64,000 nucleotides of DNA from an uncultured Clostridia bacterium. GTDB taxonomy: Bacteria > Bacillota > Clostridia > TANB77 > CAG-508. Position numbers and translations under genes: made by a program. Position 1 is the stretch's first letter. Every line of letters begins with the position of its first letter. Below, piece by piece: positions 37,796 through 46,527 of this stretch. Under the pieces are notes generated by a model. The model had not been told where the DNA came from. It saw nothing but the letters and a program-made list of their open reading frames with translations, and searched no databases. Location of the stretch: assembly GCA_934121885.1 (NCBI GenBank), contig CAKOVH010000001.1, positions 1 to 64,000 of the forward strand, read 5' to 3'.

Positions 37796-39512
37796 ATGAA
37801 TATAAAACAAATACTTAAAGATATTTTATTTTTAAATCCTCCTGACACATATGATTTTTCTTTACCTGATGATAGTCTAAACTTTGGAACAAGTAACACA
37901 ATAGATAATAATATAGCATCTATAAATTCTATTCAAGATGTTAAAAATATATATCCTAGCATTGATGTAAATTTAGAATATGTAAAGGTTAAATATAATG
38001 CATTAATTAATAGTGATGTTGTAATAAGGGAATTTACAATTACAGCTAGAAACCATCAATATAGAGCATTTTTACTTTTTATTGATGGTATGGTTGATAC
38101 TGACCTAATTAATAATTATGTATTAAAACCTCTAATGCTTAAAAATCCTGCAAATACTTATGATGGAAATCAATCTTATGTTGTATCAGAGGCTGTAACC
38201 AATAATATTACTGTTAGAAAAGTTAAAAAATTTGATATAGTAACTTATATTTCAAGTTGTTTGTTACCTCAAAATGATGTGAAACAGCGTACAGAATTTG
38301 ACGAAATCTTTTCTGGTATTAATGCAGGTAACTGCGCTCTATTTATAGATACATTAAATATTGCATTTGACATTGATGTAAAAGGTTTTAAACAGCGTAG
38401 CGTAGATAAACCTAATAATGAAATTGTTATTAGAGGTCCTCAAGAAGCTTTTGTTGAGAATTTAAGAACAAATACTTCTTTAGTAAGAAGAATTGTAAAT
38501 AATGAAAATCTTATTGTTGAGAGTATAAAAGTTGGAGATATTAGTAAAACCGAATGTGCTATTTGTTATCTTTCAGATATTACAAATAGTGATTTAGTTG
38601 CAGAAGTTAAATATAGAATTAATAATTTGAGTATAGATTCTATATTATCTTCTCGGTCAATTAGAACAATTAATTTCAGAAACAAATAAATATAGCGTTC
38701 CTCAAATTTTATTAACAGAACGTCCAGATAAAGTTACAAAATATTTATATGAAGGAAGAGTTGCAGTAATTGTAAATGGAAATCCAAATGTTCTAGTGTT
38801 ACCAGCAATATTTATTGATTTTATAGCATCTCCGGAAGATACAAATTTAAAATTTCAGTTTTCAAACTTTCTAAAAGTTTTGAGAATGATTGCTATAGCT
38901 CTTACACTTTTACTTCCTGGAATATATATTTCAATAGTAAATTTTCACCAAGAGCTTATTCCTACAGAGCTTCTATTTTCTATTTTAGCTTCAAGAGAAA
39001 ATGTACCGTTTCCTGTAATTTTTGAAATTATAGTAATGGAAATATCATTTGAGCTTATAAGGGAAGCTGGTTTGCGTGTTCCTTCTCCTATTGGCCCTAC
39101 AATAGGAATAGTAGGTGCCTTGGTACTTGGGCAAGCTGCTGTTTCAGCAAGTATTGTTAGCCCTATTTTAATTATAGTAGTTGCAATTGCCGGTATTGCA
39201 TCATTTGCCATACCTGATTTTTCATTTGGCTTTCATATTCGCGTAATGAGGTTTATCTTTTTGCTTCTCGGTTTTATTTCAGGTTTCTTAGGCATTGGTT
39301 CTGGTTTATTTGTATATATTACAATTTTATGTAGTCTAAAATCTTTTGGTGTACCATACATGGCTCCATTTGCACCAAAAACAAGATCTAAGGGTAATGG
39401 TTTTTTCGTATCACCTATCTGGCAAAGAGAAAAAAGACCAGATTATTTATCAGCTAAAAAAACAGATTCACAAGATCATATTAGTATGAAATGGAGAAAC
39501 AGAAAGGAGTAA
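37796..39512 (+). CDS. Spore germination receptor A subunit (GerA family), read through a +1 shift at CGG
   Basis: GerA proteins are membrane subunits of nutrient germinant receptors. Frame 1 (286 codons from ATG 37796) covers the N-terminal soluble domain and stops shortly after CGG 38654-38656. Skipping C joins ILSS to GQLEQLISET, followed in frame 2 by TERPDKVTKYLYEGRVAVIV and LPAIFIDFI, the GerA core, then five or so membrane helices. The full protein is about 571 residues. The last gene half alone lacks a start codon or ribosome site. gerB starts 4 bases after its stop. Confidence 0.95.
38654..38656 (+). other. CGG +1 recoding site in gerA
   Basis: Frame 0: TCT TCT CGG TCA ATT; after skipping C: TCT TCT GGT CAA TTA GAA (SSGQLE). 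The site is at codon 287, in the middle of the gene. Confidence 0.88.
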
Positions 39513-39516
39513 ATTT

Positions 39517-40635
39517 ATGATTGAAACATCAAAACTTGGAAAAATGGAAGCAATTTTTTTAATAGTTTCTATTACAATTAATCACATTATTTTAAACTCA
39601 CCTCAAAGTATTATTAACTTATCAGGTGCTTCATCATTAATTAATGTTATTTATATTACAATAGTCGCATTACTTTTGGTACTTCTAATTTGTAAATTAC
39701 TTGGATATTTTCCTCACCAAAATATAATAAATATTTCGGAATATCTTGGTGGAAAATTTTTAAAATATGCAATTAGCTTTGTTTATATCTTTTACTTTAT
39801 CTTTTGTGTGAGCATTTATCTTAGAAGTTTTTGTGATAATTTAAAAATTATATTTTTTACAAGAACTCCTATAATATATTTAATTATTTTATTTATATTA
39901 GGAACTATTATATGTTGCAGATTAGGAATAACAGCTATAATTCGTGCTAATTTAATATTTATGCCTCTTATTATATTTAGCATATTATTTGTATTTATTG
40001 CAAATCTCGGAAATTTTAATTTTTTTAATGCATTACCTATTCTTGGAAATGGATTTGATGCTACATTTATAAGTGGACTAAGCAATTTATTTGCTTTTTC
40101 AGGAATTGCTTTTTTGTATTTTATACCGTCAGAATTAAAGGATTCTAAAGAATTTAAAGGAATAGCTCGCTCCTCAGTAATTCTTTCAGGAATTTTGTTA
40201 TTATTTAGTGTAGCTGCTTTACTCTTCCTATTTCCATCTACCTACTCCAAAAATAATATTTTACCGCTTTACCTTGCTTCACGAATTATTGAATTTGGTC
40301 GATTTTTTCAACGTTTAGATCCTTTATTTTTATTAATATGGATTTTTTCTATGACATCTTATTTTTCAATATTAGTGTCATATATTGTAAAAATATTTAT
40401 CCATACAACGAAAATAAAAAGCAATTATCTAATAATTTATATAGTTTCTATAATTTGTTTATTACTAAGCATACTACCCAAAAATTATTCAGATGTGTAC
40501 TTTTTGCAAACTCAAACTTTCAAGTATGCAGTGGGAATAATTGTTTTCGGAATAAGTTTTATTATATTAATTTTAGCAACTATTAAGTTTAAAAGGAAAA
40601 ATCATTTATTGAAGGGAGATAAGTCAATTGAATAA
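39517..40635 (+). CDS. Spore germination receptor B subunit (GerB/spore permease family)
   Basis: A 372-residue transporter-like membrane protein with about ten helices, family GerAB. Seen features: LGKMEAIFLIVSITINHIIL, LPILGNGFDATFISGLSNLF and the C-terminal ILATIKFKRKNH. In the receptor it may form a channel or ligand site. The codons are in one frame throughout; the three CGG triplets in the sequence are out of frame. It overlaps the gerC start by 8 bases. Confidence 0.95.
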   Translation: MIETSKLGKMEAIFLIVSITINHIILNSPQSIINLSGASSLINVIYITIVALLLVLLICKLLGYFPHQNIINISEYLGGKFLKYAISFVYIFYFIFCVSIYLRSFCDNLKIIFFTRTPIIYLIILFILGTIICCRLGITAIIRANLIFMPLIIFSILFVFIANLGNFNFFNALPILGNGFDATFISGLSNLFAFSGIAFLYFIPSELKDSKEFKGIARSSVILSGILLLFSVAALLFLFPSTYSKNNILPLYLASRIIEFGRFFQRLDPLFLLIWIFSMTSYFSILVSYIVKIFIHTTKIKSNYLIIYIVSIICLLLSILPKNYSDVYFLQTQTFKYAVGIIVFGISFIILILATIKFKRKNHLLKGDKSIE

Positions 40636-41870
40636 ATATGTAAAAAAAATTAGATATGTAATTGTTCTTATTATCATACTTTCAATAAGTATTCCCTTTA
40701 TAAATTTATCTAGTATACAAAGTGTCGATGATTCTGCCTATTTAATAGCACTTGGAATTGATATAGGAAGTACAGATGCTTACCAAGTTACATTTGAATT
40801 TACTAAACCTACTTCTAATGGTGAAGGTTCTTCATCTGAAGAATCATCTACAATTATAGATTCTGTTCAAGCACCATCTATAGATTCTGCTATTAGTTTA
40901 ATGAATGTATATGTTAGTAAAGAGATTAACCTTTCTCATTGTAAAGCTATAATTATATCAGAATCTCTAGCTGCAAGTGGTATATCTGAAGTAGCTCATT
41001 GTTTACTAAATAAAGTTCAAATTAGACCAGATACGAACATAGTTATAAGTAAATGTTTAGCCAAGGATTTTATTAAAAATACTAAATTAAGTTTAGAAAC
41101 CTTAATTGCTAAGTATTATGAAATTGTTCCTATTTCCAGTAATTACACCGGATACATTTCAAATATAGTTCTTTCTGATTTTTTTAACAAGCTTTCTTCT
41201 AATACTTGTGAGCCTGTTGCAATGCTTGGAGGACTTAATATCTCAAATCATCACAATTATGAATCATCTTCAAATGTTTCTTATAATCCATCTCTTTCAG
41301 CAAAAGCCAATTCATCTCCTATAGAGAATGAGGGTATCTCAGCACTTATGGGAGTTTGTGTTTTTAAAGGAGATACTTTAGTTCGGTGAACTTTCTGCTG
41401 AAGAGACTCTTGCTCATATGCTAATTACTAATCAAGTAGATAGTTGCATCATTTCTATTCCCCATCCAGATGATGCAAAACTTATAATAGATTTATATGT
41501 ATACAATAAATCAAAACCTAAAATTAAAGTAGATATTGTAAATGGTAGTCCTCTTATACAAATTGATATGAGTTTAGAAGCAAAAGTTTCTTCTTATGAC
41601 AGCACTTCAAATTTTTCTGATAGAAAACTTACTGAGCAGATTTCAGAATCTGCAAACCAGTATATAAAAAATATGCTATCAAATTATTTATATAAAATGT
41701 CAAAAGAATACACTGTTGATATAGATGACTTTGGAAAGTATTGTCTTTATCATTTTGCTACAGTACAGGATTTTGACGATTATGGCTGGAAAGACCATTT
41801 TAAAGATTCTTTCTTTCAGGTAAATGTAAATACTAATATTCTTTCTTCATTTTTACTTACAGGTGTTTAA
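40628..41870 (+). CDS. Spore germination receptor C subunit (GerC family), read through a +1 shift at CGG
   Basis: GerC is the peripheral subunit of the receptor. It starts at TTG 40628, overlapping gerB by 8 bases, with GGGAGATAAG upstream. Frame 1 (252 codons) ends GDTLV at CGG 41384-41386; without a shift TGA follows at once. Skipping C gives GGT GAA CTT TCT GCT, and frame 2 (GELSAEETLAHML) completes the C-terminal domain, totalling about 413 residues. Unlike most GerC proteins I see no lipobox cysteine after the first hydrophobic segment, so anchoring may be by the helix itself. Confidence 0.93.
41384..41386 (+). other. CGG +1 recoding site in gerC
   Basis: Frame 0: TTA GTT CGG TGA; after skipping C: TTA GTT GGT GAA CTT, giving LVGELS. 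The codon after CGG is a stop in frame 0, so failure to shift gives truncation. Confidence 0.88.
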
Positions 41871-41873
41871 ACA

Positions 41874-41916
41874 AAAAATAATTTCTATGTATCATTTACA
41901 TAGAAATTATTTTTTC
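41874..41916. terminator. Bidirectional terminator between gerC and rnr
   Basis: AAAAAATAATTTCTATGTA pairs perfectly with TACATAGAAATTATTTTTT, a 19-base-pair stem. Confidence 0.92.
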
Positions 41917-41924
41917 TTTTTCAA

Positions 41925-43793
41925 TTATTCTTCAATTGGTTCCTCTTGCTCATCTACTTTTTCAAAATCTATCTGTCTTAATACTTTATCTGCTCGTATA
42001 ACTCGTATTCTAATTTTGTCTCCGATTTTGTACATTGTTTTAGTTTGCTCTCCAAGTAATGTTTTTCTTTCTTCGTCATAAATAAAATATTCGTCTCCTA
42101 AGCTTTCAAATCTAACTAATCCTTCAACTGTATTTTCAAGTTCTACAAATGCACCAAATGATGTTATACTTGAAATGATGCCATCATATTCATTGCCAAT
42201 TTTATTCTCCATATATTCTGCCATTTTAATGTCAACACTATCTCTTTCAACTTTTTGTGCAATTTTTTCTCTATCTGACGATTGTTTAGCATACTTTTCA
42301 GCTTTTACTCTATATTCTTCTATTTCTTCATCATCTAGATTATACCCTTCTTCAATATATTTAGATATTATTCTATGAATAAATAAATCAGGATATCTTC
42401 TTATTGGCGAAGTAAAATGACAATAATATTTGCTTGCAATACCAAAATGTCCCAAATTTTCTGCTTCATATCTTGCAACTTTTAATGTTCTTAAAATTAA
42501 ATTTGATATAACTCTTTCTTCGGGAGTTCCTTGTATTTTATTTAATACTTCTGCAAAAGCTGTTGGATGAACTGTTTCATTGTTTGCTTTTACTTTATAT
42601 CCAAAATTAAATAAAAATTTATTAAGCTCTCCTACTTTTTCTAAATCTGGTTCTTCATGAACTCTATATATAAATGGTGCTTCAAGCCAAAAGAATTTTT
42701 CTGCAACTGTTTCATTTGCTGTTAGCATAAATTGCTCTATAATTTCATGTGCAAAAAAATGCTCATATTTTGTAATATCTACTGCAAATCCATTTTCATC
42801 TAAAATAACTTTTGTTTCTGGTATATTTAAGTTTAAGCTTCCTGCTTTTTCTCTTCTTGTTTTTAGTATATGGGCCAATGCTTCCATATTTTTAAAATGT
42901 TCTTTGTATTTCTTATATTTTTCGCATATATTTCTTTTTTCTTCGTCTTTTATATCATTTATCTTTGTATCATAATAATCTAAAACGGTTTGAACACCTT
43001 TGTAGCTCATTCTCTCCGATACACATATTACCGTTTTTCTTATGTCAGATGATATAACTTGTCCTTCTTTATTAATTTCCATTATAACTGAAAGAGCAAA
43101 TCTATCTTGTTTTGCATTTAAACTACATATACCATTAGATAATTCTACTGGAAGCATTGGTATTACTCTATCTAACATATACACGCTTGTACCTCTAATT
43201 ATTGCTTCTCTATCTAAAAAACTATCTTCTCTTACATAGCTACTAACATCTGCAATATGAACTCCAAGCATAAAATTACCATTATCTAATTTTTTTACTT
43301 GAACTGCATCATCTAAATCTTTTGCATCTTCCCCGTCAATTGTAAATATTTCTTCGTTTCTTAAATCTAATCTATTTTTTATTTTTTTTACATCAATTTC
43401 TTGTTTTATACCTTTCGCTTCAATTAGAACTGGTTCAGGAAATTCATATGGAAGATCATATTCTCTAACAAGTGACATCATATCTATTCCTGCTTGATCT
43501 ATGTTTCCTAAAATTTCTATAATTTTTCCTTCAGCTTTTTTATCTTTTGTAGGCATTTTAGTTACTTGCACAACAACCTTTTGATTATTTTTTGCTTTAT
43601 GAATGTCTTTTTTTGATATAAAAATATCTGTTCCAATAGTCTTTTTATCATCAGGTATAACAAAGCCAAAGTTTCTGCTATACTTAAATGTTCCAACAAT
43701 TGTGTCTCCTTCAATTTTCATATCATCTTTTTGATATTTAATTAATTTTATTTTTTCAGATTTCATTAATTTAGAATGTTTTCCTTTTTTCAT
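41925..43793 (-). CDS. rnr: Ribonuclease R
   Basis: RNase R is a 3' to 5' exonuclease that degrades structured RNA. The 622-residue protein has a cold-shock/OB domain (VGTFKYSRNFGFVIPDD), the RNB catalytic domain with TIDGEDAKDLDDAVQVKKL, GVHIADVSSYV and VMLDRVIPMLPVELSNG, and a C-terminal S1 domain (GISSITSFGAFVELENTVEG). It lacks the N-terminal helix-turn-helix of longer homologues. secG is 75 bases upstream on the same strand with a terminator between them. Confidence 0.96.
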   Translation of the reverse strand: MKKGKHSKLMKSEKIKLIKYQKDDMKIEGDTIVGTFKYSRNFGFVIPDDKKTIGTDIFISKKDIHKAKNNQKVVVQVTKMPTKDKKAEGKIIEILGNIDQAGIDMMSLVREYDLPYEFPEPVLIEAKGIKQEIDVKKIKNRLDLRNEEIFTIDGEDAKDLDDAVQVKKLDNGNFMLGVHIADVSSYVREDSFLDREAIIRGTSVYMLDRVIPMLPVELSNGICSLNAKQDRFALSVIMEINKEGQVISSDIRKTVICVSERMSYKGVQTVLDYYDTKINDIKDEEKRNICEKYKKYKEHFKNMEALAHILKTRREKAGSLNLNIPETKVILDENGFAVDITKYEHFFAHEIIEQFMLTANETVAEKFFWLEAPFIYRVHEEPDLEKVGELNKFLFNFGYKVKANNETVHPTAFAEVLNKIQGTPEERVISNLILRTLKVARYEAENLGHFGIASKYYCHFTSPIRRYPDLFIHRIISKYIEEGYNLDDEEIEEYRVKAEKYAKQSSDREKIAQKVERDSVDIKMAEYMENKIGNEYDGIISSITSFGAFVELENTVEGLVRFESLGDEYFIYDEERKTLLGEQTKTMYKIGDKIRIRVIRADKVLRQIDFEKVDEQEEPIEE

Positions 43794-43815
43794 AATTCTC
43801 CTTTATATTTTTTAC

Positions 43816-43850
43816 AAAAATAAGGCATATATTCACAATATATGCCTTTT
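43816..43850 (-). terminator. Terminator after secG
   Basis: AAAAGGCATATATTG pairs with AATATATGCCTTATTT on the minus strand. Confidence 0.8.
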
Positions 43851-43868
43851 ATAAAATTCAAACTTTAA

Positions 43869-44120
43869 TTACATAACAAATAATATAGAAATAACAATTG
43901 CAAGTACAACAAATGCTACACCAGCTATAATTGTATATCTTTTTAATTTTCCTTCTTTTGTTCTTCCTTTATTTTGCTCATAAAAATTATTGCTAGAAGA
44001 ACCTGTAATTGTTCCAGATTCACCATTTGAATCTTTTGTTTGTATTGTTGCAAGTATAATTAAAGCAACACAAACTATTGCATATATTACTAATAAAATA
44101 TTTCTTATTATTTCTACCAT
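43869..44120 (-). CDS. secG: Preprotein translocase subunit SecG
   Basis: SecG (83 residues) is a two-helix accessory subunit of the SecYEG channel. The N-terminal helix (IIRNILLVIYAIVCVALIIL) and C-terminal helix (VAFVVLAIVISILFVM) flank the typical linker ESGTITGSSSNNFYEQNKG. A normal start after AGGGATTATT. Confidence 0.92.
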   Translation of the reverse strand: MVEIIRNILLVIYAIVCVALIILATIQTKDSNGESGTITGSSSNNFYEQNKGRTKEGKLKRYTIIAGVAFVVLAIVISILFVM

Positions 44121-44273
44121 AATAATCCCTCTTTCTTATGTCTTTATAACGTTATTTATTGTAACATATGTTAATACAAAATGCAAATATTTTTAATAAT
44201 TTTTACAATTTTTATTGAAACCTGTCTTTTTTAATGTATAATACAGTTAAATGTATTTGAAAGGGCAGTATTT

Positions 44274-45146
44274 ATGCAAAGTTTAATTGTAGAAAAAAAG
44301 TATAATGAAAAAAAATTAAATATATTTTTATTCGAGCATTTTCCAAATCTTTCTTCTTCAACATTTTATAAAGCATTAAGAAAGAAAGATATACGAGTTA
44401 ATAATATTCGTGTAACAGAAAATGTAAATATCCACACAGGAGATGAAATAAAAGTATTTATTACTGATAATTTGCTTTTTAAAACATTTTCTCCTGATAT
44501 TGTTTATGAAGATAACAATATACTTATAGTAAACAAACCTGCTGAATTAGAAGTAGTTGGAGATGACTCACTTACATCTAAATTAAAAGTATCTCTTTAT
44601 TCTAACACCCCAAATGCTTACTTAGAACCATGTCATAGATTAGATAGAAATACCACTGGTCTTGTTTTGTTTGCTAAAAATGAAGAATCAAAGCAAATCA
44701 TTCTTGAAAAATTTAAAAATCAAGAAATTGAAAAACATTATTTAGCTTATGTATATGGTATTCCTAAAAATAAAAAAGAAACATTAAATGCTTTTTTATT
44801 TAAAGATAATAAAAAATCTATGGTATATATATCTGATGAGCCTCATAAAGGATATGTACCAATTACAACTTCTTATTTAGTTTTAGAAACTGATAAATCT
44901 AAAAACATATCATTATTAGATGTAACACTGCATACAGGCAAAACTCATCAAATTAGAGCACATTTAGCTCATATAGGCTATCCTATTTTAGGTGATGGAA
45001 AGTATGGAATAAACCAAGTAAATAAACAATTTAATTTTAAATATCAGCAATTACAAAGCTACATTTTAAAATTTAATTTTTCTACTAATTCTGGTATTTT
45101 AGATTATTTGAATGGCAAATGTATAAAACTAAATAATCTTATATAG
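44274..45146 (+). CDS. RluA-family RNA pseudouridine synthase
   Basis: A 290-residue pseudouridine synthase converting uridines in rRNA or tRNA. It has an S4 domain (STFYKALRKKDIRVNNIRV) and the catalytic domain with HRLDRNTTGLVLFAK (catalytic Asp in RLDRNT), plus LHTGKTHQIRAHLAHIGYPILGD. The exact target is not predictable from sequence. It is divergent from secG, with only a short gap, and ends at a strong terminator. Confidence 0.92.
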   Translation: MQSLIVEKKYNEKKLNIFLFEHFPNLSSSTFYKALRKKDIRVNNIRVTENVNIHTGDEIKVFITDNLLFKTFSPDIVYEDNNILIVNKPAELEVVGDDSLTSKLKVSLYSNTPNAYLEPCHRLDRNTTGLVLFAKNEESKQIILEKFKNQEIEKHYLAYVYGIPKNKKETLNAFLFKDNKKSMVYISDEPHKGYVPITTSYLVLETDKSKNISLLDVTLHTGKTHQIRAHLAHIGYPILGDGKYGINQVNKQFNFKYQQLQSYILKFNFSTNSGILDYLNGKCIKLNNLI

Positions 45147-45150
45147 TAAA

Positions 45151-45185
45151 ACGAATCACTTTATAATCTATATAAAGTGATTCGT
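45151..45185. terminator. Terminator after the pseudouridine synthase gene
   Basis: ACGAATCACTTTATA pairs perfectly with TATAAAGTGATTCGT. Confidence 0.88.
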
Positions 45186-45217
45186 GCTATTTAAAATCTA
45201 TTTATTTTTGAATTAAA

Positions 45218-45985
45218 TTATATTTTTTCTATTTCTTCTTTGGTTAGACCTGTGTACTTCATAATAGCTTTTATATCAACATTATCTTCTTTCATTTTTT
45301 TAGCAATTTCTATTTGTTTTGATTTAGATCCTTTATCAAATCCAGCTTCTTCAATTCCTTGTCTTTCAAATATGTACTTTTCTCTTAAATGTGCTAAATA
45401 TTGTTCATGTTCATCTTCACTTATTTCATCTAATACCTCTTTGGCTTTTTTTATTGATTCATCAGCATTTTCCATATTCAAATCCTCCGAATTACTAATA
45501 AATTTTACCCAAGTATCTAATAATGTATTTTCTGAATATTTCTCTATCTTGGATAAATTAATTATATATAACTCTAATACATCTGTCAATATTATTTTGC
45601 CATATGTTTCTTCTCGTATGTTCCATTTTGTAAGGTATTTTGGTATTTCTTTTAACTTTTCTAATTCAAAATCTATGAACAATATCGATATACATTTATT
45701 TAGTTCTGAATAGTTATGAGACTTCTTTAAATTTTGCGTATACATTTTACTTAAATAAAATATTATTCTTTTTTCTATATTTTTCTCATCAACTAATTGC
45801 ATCTCCACATTTATATCTACAACATTATTTACTTTTGCTCTGATATCTAGAATTCCTAGTTTATCGTCATATAAATCTCGTTCTAAAATAGTATTACAAT
45901 TTAAACTCACTTCTGTAACTTTTTCTTTTAGTATAGCATTTAACAGTCCTTTTGTTATTTCTTCATTACCAGTGTAGCCAAACAC
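45218..45985 (-). CDS. Rpn-like PD-(D/E)XK nuclease family protein
   Basis: A member of the Rpn recombination-promoting nuclease / putative transposase group. Residues 25-70 hold LDIRAKVNNVVDINVEMQLV, the PD-(D/E)XK-like core (D, then DxNxExQ), and the C-terminal third is helical with GIEEAGFDKGSKSKQIEIAK and MKEDNVDIKAIMKYTGLTKE. Family members begin with LKNDYTFKRVFG; here that segment is present in frame upstream of the GTG at 45985, but with no ATG, GTG or TTG start. So the true start may be unusual (an ATA sits after AAGGTGG) or the gene is 5' damaged. Confidence 0.75.
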   Translation of the reverse strand: MFGYTGNEEITKGLLNAILKEKVTEVSLNCNTILERDLYDDKLGILDIRAKVNNVVDINVEMQLVDEKNIEKRIIFYLSKMYTQNLKKSHNYSELNKCISILFIDFELEKLKEIPKYLTKWNIREETYGKIILTDVLELYIINLSKIEKYSENTLLDTWVKFISNSEDLNMENADESIKKAKEVLDEISEDEHEQYLAHLREKYIFERQGIEEAGFDKGSKSKQIEIAKKMKEDNVDIKAIMKYTGLTKEEIEKI

Positions 45986-46196
45986 TCTTTTAAATGTATA
46001 ATCATTTTTTAGTTTTAATAATTCTATACAACCACCTTCTTTATCACTTGTTTTTTTATTTTCTTTTATATTTTATTTTGGAAATTTTAGACAGAATTGT
46101 CTTTAAGAATTTAATAGATTTTAAATAACTATTTGTATACTATCATAATTTACATTTTATGGCAATAGGCAAATAAAATAATATACAAATAAAAAT

Positions 46197-46232
46197 ATAG
46201 TGCATAATTTTGCTTTTCAAATTATGCACTAT
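46197..46232 (-). terminator. Terminator hairpin upstream of the Rpn gene
   Basis: ATAGTGCATAATTT pairs perfectly with AAATTATGCACTAT (14 base pairs); on the minus strand ATATTTTTATTT follows. Confidence 0.75.
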
Positions 46233-46353
46233 ACTCTATATTTATTTTTTCTAATAATTTTAATTCACTTCAAAATTTTATAATCTTGACAAGCTCCTAC
46301 ATTCAGATAGTGTTAATTAATTCATTTAATCCTTCCTTTCCGAGTGCAAAAAT

Positions 46354-46450
46354 ATATGGTATGTAAAAATATTTACACACCATATGATACACTATCATCC
46401 TTGCACTAAAGCGCACACATCCTTCCAGACGCGAGGCCTGGTAGATAGTG
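46354..46450. ncRNA. Candidate structured RNA in a 490-base gap
   Basis: The gap 46041-46527 has no reading frame I can support. Inside it, CACTATC (46390-46396) and GATAGTG (46444-46450) enclose a GC-rich insert unlike the flanks, with smaller stems (CCAG/CTGG, TGCAC/GTGCA-like). On the plus strand ATTTTTT follows directly, like a terminator. Next to it at 46354-46385 is ATATGGTATGTAAA/TTTACACACCATAT. GC-rich islands in AT-rich genomes often mark structured RNAs, but I cannot assign a family. Confidence 0.35.
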
Positions 46451-46527
46451 ATTTTTTACTATTCTTTTCAGTGCCACTTTAAATTAAAATTTTTCTACTT
46501 TTTTATGTTAACATAATGGATGTTAGA

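Noticed and set aside
46390..46450. SRP RNA (a GGAAGGA motif on the minus strand)
   Set aside because: The GGAA tetraloop-like motif is there, but the flanking AGCAGCC side and long helix of SRP RNA are absent.
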